A DNA stretch of 11,723 nt from the NCBI GenBank assembly GCA_902478945.1, contig CABSMX010000066.1:1-11723 (forward strand). Direction: 5' to 3'. Source of the DNA: an uncultured Collinsella sp. Its GTDB lineage: Bacteria; Actinomycetota; Coriobacteriia; Coriobacteriales; Coriobacteriaceae. Shown piece after piece: positions 6,386 to 11,723 of this stretch (positions are counted from its first letter, which is position 1; each line of letters starts with the position of its first letter). The notes under the pieces were generated by a model. It searched no databases and had not been told where the DNA came from. It was given only the letters and a program-made list of their open reading frames with translations. A program made the position numbers and the translations under genes.

Positions 6386-7492
6386 CTAGGCCTGCTTGAC
6401 TGAATCGGCGGGGAAGGTAATGCCGGCCTGCTGACGCACGGCATCCATGATGCGGAGCGAGACGAGCGTGACATCGCGGTAGTGGCCGAGCTCGTGGCGT
6501 CCCGCTGGGGTCTCCCAGATCTCTTCCTTAACGTTATCGATGTTACCGATGGCGGTGACAAAGTCTATGAGTTCGTATTCCATAGTGTTGCTCGATTTGG
6601 GCAGATCGAGCGCACGGCCGTTGTCGTCCTGTTCGCGCGGTGCCTCGGTCGCCGAGCCGCGTACGACGTCGCCGCGATAGTCGATGCGGACGTTGCGGGG
6701 CGTGGACAGATGGTCGATCTGGATAGTGCCACGCTCGCCTTCGATCTGCGAGGGCAGCAGGTCATTCGTAATTTTGGAGTGCGCGAGCTCGACGGAGATA
6801 CGGCCACCGCCATAGCTGGCGAGAATGGAACCGCAACCGTCGATGGGGCCATGGGTGAGCTCTTGCGTTGAGGGGTCGAGCAGCGTGGTCATGCTGGTGA
6901 GACCAGAGGGCATGCCGAAAATCTCGACCATGGGCTCGACGGCGTAGACGCCAATGTCCATGAGGGAACCCGATGCCATATTGCAGTCGAAGATATTGGT
7001 GGCGCGTCCAGCGAGGATTTCGTTGTAGCGTGAGGAATACTTGCCAAAGCGCAGTGAGGCGCGGCGAATGGGCGCAATCTCGCCCAGAGCGTCCTCAATG
7101 GCGTGGAAGGCGGGGTCGTGAAGCGGGCGCATGGCCTCGAGGGCCACGACGCCTGCTGCCTCGGCAGCGCGGAAGACTTCCAGTGCCTGCGCTTCGGTGG
7201 CGCAGAAGGGCTTCTCGACGATGACGTGCTTGCCACCGGCGATGCAGGCGAGCGCCTGCTCGTGATGGAGCGCGTTGGGGCTGCCGATGTAGACGGCGTC
7301 GACGTCGTCGGCGGACGCAAGCTCGTCAAGTGCGGTGAAGTTGCGTTCGCCGCCGTGTTCGGCGGTAAAGGCGGCGCCACGATCTGCGTCGCGCGAGAGC
7401 GTGCCTACGAATGTAGCCTGGTCGTTGGCATTGACGACTTGGATAAAGTCGTCGGTGATCATGGATGTGCCGATGGTTGCGATGCGCAGCAT
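6386..7492 (-). CDS. Gfo/Idh/MocA-family NAD(P)-dependent oxidoreductase
   Basis: This 368-residue cytoplasmic enzyme has an N-terminal Rossmann domain (MLRIATIGTS..., residues 1-120) and a C-terminal alpha/beta domain of the Gfo/Idh/MocA family. The family motif EKP (Glu93-Lys94-Pro95, in HVIVEKPFCAT) is intact, with VYIGSPNALHHEQAL before it and GSLMDIGVYAVEPM in the second domain, where the catalytic Asp-His type pair usually lies. Members act on sugars, inositols or related polyols; the substrate is not clear here, and the overall pattern is closest to dehydrogenases of the trans-1,2-dihydrobenzene-1,2-diol / glucose-fructose type. ATG 7492 has a GGGGGA site 5 bp upstream. The frame stays open for 147 codons upstream, but that stretch is antisense-like shadow over rnhA, not protein. 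It is followed at 2 bp by acyP. Confidence 0.92.
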   Translation of the reverse strand: MLRIATIGTSMITDDFIQVVNANDQATFVGTLSRDADRGAAFTAEHGGERNFTALDELASADDVDAVYIGSPNALHHEQALACIAGGKHVIVEKPFCATEAQALEVFRAAEAAGVVALEAMRPLHDPAFHAIEDALGEIAPIRRASLRFGKYSSRYNEILAGRATNIFDCNMASGSLMDIGVYAVEPMVEIFGMPSGLTSMTTLLDPSTQELTHGPIDGCGSILASYGGGRISVELAHSKITNDLLPSQIEGERGTIQIDHLSTPRNVRIDYRGDVVRGSATEAPREQDDNGRALDLPKSSNTMEYELIDFVTAIGNIDNVKEEIWETPAGRHELGHYRDVTLVSLRIMDAVRQQAGITFPADSVKQA

Positions 7493-7565
7493 GTGTCCCC
7501 CTTGCGTTGTTTGGCCTACAGGACGAGTGTAGCGCGGGAGGACATAAAAGCGTGCGAAAACGCCG

Positions 7566-8051
7566 TTACAGGTCGCTCTCGCTAAAGCCGGTGTCGATAT
7601 CGAGGTTGGCTCCGTCGGCCGCGGTGGTGGCGAGCTCGTCGCAGCGCTCATTGAGCTCGTGGCCGGCATGCCCCTTAACCCAGATGAACTCCACCTTATG
7701 CTTGCTCTTTGCGGCAAGCAGGCGCTCCCACAGGTCGCGGTTCTTGACGGGCTGCTTGTTGGCAGTTTTCCACCCGCGCTTTTTCCAGCCGTCGATCCAG
7801 TGTTTGTTGAAGGCGTTGACGACGTATTGCGAATCGGAATGGACCTCGACCTCGCAGGGGCGGTTAAGTGCCTCGAGCGCCACGATGACCGCCATGAGCT
7901 CCATGCGGTTGTTAGTGGTCTTGGCGTAGCCACGCGAAAGCTCGGAGGTGAAGGTCTTGCCGGCGGGGTTGGTGTACTTGAGCACGGCGCCGTAGCCGCC
8001 GCGTCCCGGATTTGATCGGGCCGAGCCGTCGGTATAGATGATGACCTTCAC
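7566..8051 (-). CDS. rnhA: Ribonuclease HI
   Basis: It cleaves the RNA strand of RNA-DNA hybrids, removing R-loops and primers, using two metal ions. The 161-residue protein has all catalytic acids: Asp8 in YTDGS, Glu51 in NNRMELMA, Asp73 in HSDSQYV, and Asp about 138 in NERCDELA, plus the active-site His of VKGHAGHE. The basic handle region (HWIDGWKKRGWKT) is present, as in E. coli RNase HI. The start is GTG at 8051, with AAAGGA 5 bp upstream and the first beta strand beginning at once; the ATG overlapping it by one base is followed immediately by a stop. It is the first gene of a minus-strand run; TACAAT (complement of 8090-8095) may be its -10 box. A 73-bp gap separates it from the oxidoreductase gene. 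Confidence 0.96.
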   Translation of the reverse strand: MKVIIYTDGSARSNPGRGGYGAVLKYTNPAGKTFTSELSRGYAKTTNNRMELMAVIVALEALNRPCEVEVHSDSQYVVNAFNKHWIDGWKKRGWKTANKQPVKNRDLWERLLAAKSKHKVEFIWVKGHAGHELNERCDELATTAADGANLDIDTGFSESDL

Positions 8052-8150
8052 ATGGTTCCTTTCGTTGGGTACGCTTCGTGTGAGTGACCATTGTAGCGCC
8101 ATGCCTGCCGGGGGCTAGCAATTTACGATTTCTATCCCGTCTTCCGACAG

Positions 8151-9053
8151 TTAGTTGGCATGGATGATGCGGTTGAGCTCGTCGAGGTATTGCCGCAAGA
8201 GAGGAGAGGGCTTGCGCTCGTCGTGCATGATATATCCTACGTGCATCGTTGGGGCGTCTGCTAACGGGATCGATGCCATACCCCACTGCATTTCATTGGA
8301 AAGGACACCGGTCGACAGGGTGTAACCGTTCGACGTGATAAGTAAGTTAGTAAGTGTTCCGCGGTCCGAGATTCGTATGTTGCGGTCGCAAGGGATATAG
8401 CTAAAAGGTTCCTCGGCGTAATAGAAGGAGTTTGAGGTTCCCTGCTCAAAGCTGTAGCGCGTATAGGGCGTGAGGTCGGCAAGGGACAGCTGAGGGCGGC
8501 GTGCGAGCGGGTGGCGTTCGCTAACGAAGACGTGGACCGTCGCGTCGAAGAGGGGATGGAAGCTTGCGCGGGCATCGGCGAAGGCCTTCTGCAGAACGCG
8601 GGCGTTAAAGTCATCCAGGTACAGAATGCCGATATCGCTGCGAAATGCGCGGACGTCGTCGATGATCTGCGAGGTGGTGGTCTCGCGCATGATGAACTCA
8701 AACTTACTGTCGCGGCAGCGCTCGACGACGTTGACAAAGGCCTTGACCGAAAAGGCGTAGTGCTGGGCCGAGACGGCAAGGCGCGCCTGGGGTGTGCCGC
8801 CGTCCTCGTAGCGTGCCTCGAGCATGTCGGCCTGCTCTACGACCTGGCGCGCATAGCCCAATAGCTCGGTGCCGTCGTTGGTGAGCGTGACGCCGCGGCT
8901 GGAGCGCGTAAAGATCTCCAGATGGAGCTCCTGTTCCAGGCTTTTGACAGCGTTTGAGATGTTGGACTGTGCCGTATAAAGGCGCTGGGCTGCGGCGTTG
9001 ATCGATCCGGACTCTGCCACGGCGATCAAAAAACGAAGTTGCTGGAGGGTCAT
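8151..9053 (-). CDS. LysR-type transcriptional regulator
   Basis: This 300-residue LysR-type regulator has an N-terminal winged helix-turn-helix at residues 1-60 (MTLQQLRFLIAVAESGSINAAAQRL... SNISNAVKSLEQELHLEIFTR), a linker helix, and a two-lobed effector domain from about residue 90. It is divergent from metY with 272 bp between the starts, the usual layout for a LysR protein that controls its neighbour and itself. By context it could sense a sulfur or methionine metabolite such as O-acetylserine or homocysteine, but nothing in the effector domain lets me name the ligand. The ATG at 9053 has an AAAGGA site upstream; an out-of-frame ATG lies between them. Two dyads 17-47 bp upstream of the start are candidate binding sites. 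Confidence 0.93.
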   Translation of the reverse strand: MTLQQLRFLIAVAESGSINAAAQRLYTAQSNISNAVKSLEQELHLEIFTRSSRGVTLTNDGTELLGYARQVVEQADMLEARYEDGGTPQARLAVSAQHYAFSVKAFVNVVERCRDSKFEFIMRETTTSQIIDDVRAFRSDIGILYLDDFNARVLQKAFADARASFHPLFDATVHVFVSERHPLARRPQLSLADLTPYTRYSFEQGTSNSFYYAEEPFSYIPCDRNIRISDRGTLTNLLITSNGYTLSTGVLSNEMQWGMASIPLADAPTMHVGYIMHDERKPSPLLRQYLDELNRIIHAN

Positions 9054-9069
9054 CGGCGCCCATCCTTTC

Positions 9070-9100
9070 GATAGCTATCTAAAAAACCGATAACAAGTTA
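9070..9100. promoter_or_regulatory. Candidate LysR operator: two dyads two helical turns apart
   Basis: GATAGCTATC (9070-9079) is a perfect 10-bp palindrome, and TAACAAGTTA (9091-9100) is a 4-2-4 dyad. Their centres are 21 bp apart, placing both on one face of the helix, as tetrameric LysR regulators need. They lie just before lysR and upstream of the metY -35 box at 9115, so one site could serve both repression of lysR and activation of metY. Confidence 0.5.
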
Positions 9101-9114
9101 GCGCTTTTAAGTGA

Positions 9115-9143
9115 TTGACCGAGCAAAACAATGCTCGTACTAT
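9115..9143 (+). promoter_or_regulatory. metY promoter
   Basis: TTGACC (9115-9120) and TACTAT (9138-9143) are separated by exactly 17 bp, a good sigma-70-type promoter. Transcription would begin near 9150 and give a leader of about 175 bases before metY. The spacer is itself a perfect dyad, CGAGCA-N6-TGCTCG (9120-9137), which could bind a repressor. Confidence 0.65.
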
Positions 9144-9200
9144 TCAAAACACACAAAGGCGGTAGGTAATTAAGCCGACCAAGGAACCGGGATGCGAAAG

Positions 9201-9272
9201 GAGGCCCGCATATGAATTGCTTACCAAGACGAATGCCGGGCTCCTGTTTGCGCCCGTCGGCGTGATCAGGAG
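9201..9272 (+). promoter_or_regulatory. Alternative RNA structures in the metY leader (putative attenuator)
   Basis: Two structures share bases. In the first, GAGGCCCGCAT (9201-9211) pairs with ATGCCGGGCTC (9233-9243) over 10 bp with one bulge on each side, hiding the leader-peptide ribosome binding site. In the second, CTCCTG (9241-9246) pairs with CAGGAG (9267-9272), enclosing a CGCC/GGCG inner stem (9251-9262). CTCCT can also pair with the AGGAG of the metY ribosome binding site (9315-9319). A pyrimidine-rich tract (9279-9309) follows. A ribosome in the leader peptide would decide which pairing forms. The fold is by eye only. Confidence 0.45.
9212..9265 (+). CDS. Putative 17-residue leader peptide of metY
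   Basis: The small frame encodes MNCLPRRMPGSCLRPSA and stops with TGA 60 bp before metY. It has one of the best ribosome binding sites in the window, AAAGGAGG (9197-9204), 7 bp before the ATG. It holds two Cys codons, TGC at position 3 and TGT at position 12, and a run with TTA, AGA and CGA codons that are uncommon in the neighbouring genes. It sits in the transcribed leader of a sulfur-assimilation gene, and its second Cys codon lies in the 5' arm of a downstream hairpin. Together these suggest a cysteine-sensing attenuator peptide rather than a functional protein. No homology can be judged at this length. Confidence 0.55.
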   Translation: MNCLPRRMPGSCLRPSA

Positions 9273-9325
9273 ACAGCGACTTACTTCTCTTACTCTTATT
9301 ACTTTCTTCGATCAAGGAGATCATC

Positions 9326-10636
9326 ATGAGCCAGTTTATCAACAACCCCGAGCACACCTTTGGTTTCGATACCCTGCAGCTGCACGTTGGCCAGGAGAGC
9401 GCCGATCCTGCATCCGACTCCCGTGCTGTGCCTATCTATCAAACCACGAGCTATGTGTTCCGCAACTCCCAGCACGCCGCCGACCGCTTTGGTCTTGCCG
9501 ACGCCGGTAACATCTACGGCCGTCTGACCAACTCCACCCAGGGCGTCTTCGAGGACCGTATCGCTGCGCTCGAGGGCGGCGTTGCTGGCCTCGCCGTCGC
9601 CTCTGGCGCCGCCGCCATCACCTATACCCTGCAGGCCCTCGCCCAGGCCGGTGACCACGTGGTCGCCCAGAAGACCATCTACGGCGGTTCCTACAACCTG
9701 CTGGAGCACACGCTCTCCCAGTTTGGTGTCGAGACCACCTTCGTCGATGCCCATAACCTGGACGAGGTCGAGGGCGCCATCAAGGACAACACCACGGTCA
9801 TCTATCTCGAGACGCTCGGTAACCCCAACTCCGACATCCCCAACATCGACGCCATCTCCGAGATCGCCAAGAAGCATGGCCTGCCGGTTGTCGTCGACAA
9901 CACCTTCGGCACCCCGTATCTGTTCCGTCCGCTGGAGCATGGTGCCAACATCGTCGTCCACTCCGCAACCAAGTTTATCGGCGGCCACGGCACCTCGCTG
10001 GGCGGTGTGATCGTCGACGGCGGTAACTTCGATTGGAAGGCGAGTGGCAAGTACGCCCAGATCGCTGAGCCCAACCCCTCCTACCACGGTGTTTCGTTTG
10101 CCGAGGCTGCCGGTCCCGCCGCCTTTGCAACCTATGTCCGCGCTATCCTGCTGCGTGACGAGGGTGCCTGCATCAGCCCGTTCAACGCCTGGGTCCTGCT
10201 CCAGGGCACCGAGACTCTGTCGCTGCGCGTTGACCGTCATGTCGAGAACACCAAGAAGGTCGTTGAGTTCCTGACCGGTGACAGCCACGTCGCCAAGGTG
10301 AACCACCCGAGCCTGCCCGAGCATCCCGACCATGAGCTGTACCAGAAGTACTTCCCCAACGGCGGTGCCTCGATCTTTACCTTTGAGATTAAGGGTGGCC
10401 AGGAGGCAGCTTGGAAGTTCATCGATCATCTGCAGGTGTTCTCGCTGCTCGCCAACGTGGCCGACGTCAAGTCGCTCGTCGTGCACCCGGCTACCACCAC
10501 GCACTCCCAGCTCTCTGCCGAGGAGCTCGCCGAGCAGGACATCACGCCCTCCACGATCCGTCTTTCCATCGGTACCGAGAACGCCGAGGACATCATTTGG
10601 GATCTGAAGCAGGCCTTTGCCGCACTGGACGAGTAA
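9326..10636 (+). CDS. metY: O-acetylhomoserine sulfhydrylase (PLP-dependent)
   Basis: It joins O-acetylhomoserine with sulfide to give homocysteine, the direct sulfhydrylation route to methionine; family members can also act as O-acetylhomoserine aminocarboxypropyltransferase. The 436-residue protein belongs to the Cys/Met-metabolism PLP family. Landmarks are LHVGQESADPASDSRAVPIY near the N-terminus, YGRLTNST, ALASGAAA-like VASGAAAITY, LETLGNPNSDIPNI, VVVDNTFGTPYLFRP and VHSATKFIGGHGTS with the PLP-binding Lys216. The length and the long C-terminal part separate it from cystathionine gamma-synthase (about 380 residues). AAGGAG lies 6 bp before the ATG. C-ending codon bias suggests strong expression. 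Control probably combines the divergent LysR regulator with the leader peptide, and the gene ends at a strong terminator, so it is a single-gene unit. Confidence 0.95.
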   Translation: MSQFINNPEHTFGFDTLQLHVGQESADPASDSRAVPIYQTTSYVFRNSQHAADRFGLADAGNIYGRLTNSTQGVFEDRIAALEGGVAGLAVASGAAAITYTLQALAQAGDHVVAQKTIYGGSYNLLEHTLSQFGVETTFVDAHNLDEVEGAIKDNTTVIYLETLGNPNSDIPNIDAISEIAKKHGLPVVVDNTFGTPYLFRPLEHGANIVVHSATKFIGGHGTSLGGVIVDGGNFDWKASGKYAQIAEPNPSYHGVSFAEAAGPAAFATYVRAILLRDEGACISPFNAWVLLQGTETLSLRVDRHVENTKKVVEFLTGDSHVAKVNHPSLPEHPDHELYQKYFPNGGASIFTFEIKGGQEAAWKFIDHLQVFSLLANVADVKSLVVHPATTTHSQLSAEELAEQDITPSTIRLSIGTENAEDIIWDLKQAFAALDE

Positions 10637-10696
10637 GGCGACTTGTGCAAGGACCCCTTGCGACTCGATAGGTATAACTGCATAAAATGCCTGCTC

Positions 10697-10737
10697 AAGG
10701 CGCCTGTGCGAACAATGGTCGCACAGGCGCCTTTTTT
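10697..10737 (+). terminator. Intrinsic terminator of metY
   Basis: A perfect 15-bp stem, AAGGCGCCTGTGCGA (10697-10711) with TCGCACAGGCGCCTT (10719-10733), has a 7-base loop and runs into further T residues (to 10737). It lies 60 bp after the metY stop. This is the only textbook Rho-independent terminator in the window. Confidence 0.93.
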
Positions 10738-10948
10738 GCATAGAGAGGGTGCAAAAACAGGGTTTTTGGCACGCTTTATGCAATCGAGATGTGGAAAACT
10801 CCTGTTGAGAGGATGTGAGTTTTACGCAAATGACGTGCGCCTTTTGAGAAAAACCGCAGGTCGCGATTTGCTCGGGGTACTATGCAGCGCGATCGAATCA
10901 CACGCAGCTCAAACGCAGCAAAAACGCACTACGGAGGTTTCCAGCTAC
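10738..10948. promoter_or_regulatory. Intergenic region before secreted-protein gene, with two dyads
   Basis: This non-coding gap holds CAAAAA-caggg-TTTTTG (10752-10768; extendable to TGC/GCA with one bulged G) and AAAACTC-N15-GAGTTTT (10795-10823). They may be operators for the secreted-protein gene. TACTAT at 10878-10883, the same hexamer as the metY -10 box, lies 65 bp before the start, but no convincing -35 is seen. The ribosome binding site is CGGAGG at 10932-10937. Confidence 0.4.
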
Positions 10949-11680
10949 ATGAGGATTGATTCACGAAAACCGAAAGCCGCCGCCCTTTCCGCCGCTCTGA
11001 CCGTGGCACTTTTGACGGGCGCCGGCGCAACTGATGCCCACGCGGCAACACTATCCGATACGGTCGGATCCACGCCGTCCGAGGCGACGCTGATGCAGCC
11101 CGTCGACTATCGCGGCGACGGCTTTGGCTCCATGCAGGAGTGGAACGCCTCTATGGGGGCCAAGCGCGATTCCCTGGAGGTCCGCGCCCAGATCATCATG
11201 AACATGTACGGCGACTATGCCACCGATGACGAGCGCGCTGTACTGCAAGGTTGTATCGATGGTGCGGGCAGTCTTTTGACGATGGAGGAGGTCGACGCGA
11301 AGTCGGCCGAGCTCGACGAGCTTCGCTCCGCGCTCGAGGATGCTAAGCGCGAGGCGCTCGAGGCTGCGGCTGCCGAAGCCGAGGCCGCTGAGGCCGTTCA
11401 GGCTTCGTATTACAACGCCGGCTCCGGCTCGTCTTACGCGTCTGCTGCGTATTACGCGAACGGCTCGGGCCTGACGCGCTCGAGCGGCGTCAATAACTAT
11501 AACGGTCGTCGTGAGACCTATTACAGCAGCAACGTGTTGTATCACCACCGCACGGGCGAGTGGACCCAGGATTCCGAGGGCTTTTGGCGCGATTCCGATG
11601 GTTACTACGTCGTGGCCGCGGGCGATAAGGCTCAGGGCTCCACGTTTACCGGATCCAAGGGCGAGTGCAAGGTCTATGAC
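10949..11680 (+). CDS. Secreted coiled-coil protein (3'-partial)
   Basis: The first 244 residues of an exported protein are present. A Sec signal peptide covers residues 1-32: basic start MRIDSRKPK, hydrophobic core ALSAALTVALLTGAGA, and cleavage site AHA|A. A mixed region (33-112) follows, then a strongly charged Ala/Glu-rich helix (about 113-152), very likely a coiled coil, then a Tyr/Ser/Gly/Asn-rich linker (153-195). The C-terminal part, GEWTQDSEGFWRDSDGYYVV, then AKGDKAQGSTF-like sequence and GECKVYD, looks like the start of a small beta domain found at the ends of cell-surface or wall-associated proteins; I cannot name it safely. Reading on past 11680 is false, since the bases there are adapter. 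The true C-terminus is missing. ATG 10949 has CGGAGG 11 bp upstream. Function unknown; a wall or surface role is inferred. Confidence 0.85.
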
Positions 11681-11723
11681 CTGTCTCTTATACACATCTC
11701 CGAGCCCACGAGACTACGCTGCA
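11681..11723. other. Illumina Nextera adapter and index (artefact)
   Basis: Bases 11681-11699 are CTGTCTCTTATACACATCT, the reverse complement of the Tn5 mosaic end. They run straight into the rest of the Nextera read-2 adapter (CCGAGCCCACGAGAC, 11700-11714), then TACGCTGC (11715-11722), which matches an i7 index I remember as N721, and one more adapter base. This is untrimmed library sequence at the contig end and not genomic DNA. Confidence 0.98.

Noticed and set aside
7493..7933. Upstream extension of the oxidoreductase frame by 147 codons
   Set aside because: It overlaps rnhA in another frame on the same strand, has Ser/Thr/Arg-rich shadow composition, and the Rossmann strand with a good ribosome binding site begins at 7492.
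9150..9325. Known SAM, cobalamin or T-box riboswitch in the metY leader
   Set aside because: I could not find the conserved cores of these classes, such as the T-box GGUGG element or a cobalamin box. An Rfam search would settle this; the leader-peptide reading fits better.
10658..10690. Promoter-like TTGCGA-N17-CATAAA after metY
   Set aside because: It lies directly before the metY terminator, has a poor -10 box, and has no gene to serve.
9299..10783. Long minus-strand open frame (494 codons) antisense to metY
   Set aside because: It mirrors metY codon by codon. GC-rich codon bias keeps the antisense frame open, the product resembles no family I know, and it would run across the strong terminator.
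1..11680. Mobile element, phage or defence island
   Set aside because: No transposase, integrase, terminal repeats, CRISPR repeats or toxin-antitoxin genes were seen; gene content and composition are even throughout. The only transposon-derived sequence is the library adapter.
11051..11695. Minus-strand frame beginning MYKRQ over the secreted-protein gene
   Set aside because: Its start codon lies in the Nextera adapter and the rest is antisense to a gene with a clear signal peptide.

Overview
The window is about 11.7 kb of GC-rich DNA (roughly 60% GC by eye). Gene content, codon preference (GAG, CTG, CTC, GCC), short gaps and paired convergent and divergent genes suggest a host-associated actinobacterium of the Coriobacteriia. 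Collinsella or a close relative is my best guess, but no rRNA or tRNA is present to prove it. The DNA is a contig end: the last 43 bases are an Illumina Nextera adapter with its index, not genome.

Layout from left to right. (1) 1-1633, plus strand: the end of a folate operon, with folE (5' end missing), an HD-domain phosphohydrolase and folB. The HD protein lies between the enzymes that make dihydroneopterin triphosphate and use dihydroneopterin, so it is a candidate for the dephosphorylation step between them. (2) 1640-3504, minus strand: a membrane-dipeptidase-family (M19) peptidase, then a YgjP/SprT-like zinc metalloprotease. (3) 3625-5516, plus strand: a SlyD-type FKBP prolyl isomerase, 3 bp later a UreE-type nickel chaperone with no urease genes in view, then a Cof-type HAD phosphatase after two stem-loops. 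(4) 8051-5531, minus strand: rnhA, a Gfo/Idh/MocA oxidoreductase, an acylphosphatase with an N-terminal extension, and a PerR/Fur-family metalloregulator. (5) 8151-10636: a LysR-type regulator divergent from metY (O-acetylhomoserine sulfhydrylase). The 272-bp gap holds dyads suited to a LysR operator, a good metY promoter, and a 17-codon open reading frame with a strong ribosome binding site and two cysteine codons. That small frame overlaps alternative RNA hairpins, so metY looks attenuated by a leader peptide as well as controlled by the regulator. (6) 10697-11680: a strong intrinsic terminator, a 211-bp gap with two dyads, and a secreted coiled-coil protein cut off by the contig end.

The most interesting items are the cysteine-codon leader of metY, the slyD-ureE pair as a possible nickel-delivery module outside a urease cluster, and the HD protein in the folate operon. 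The adapter matters for data quality, because it creates false protein ends on both strands. I found no CRISPR array, insertion sequence, tRNA or rRNA.
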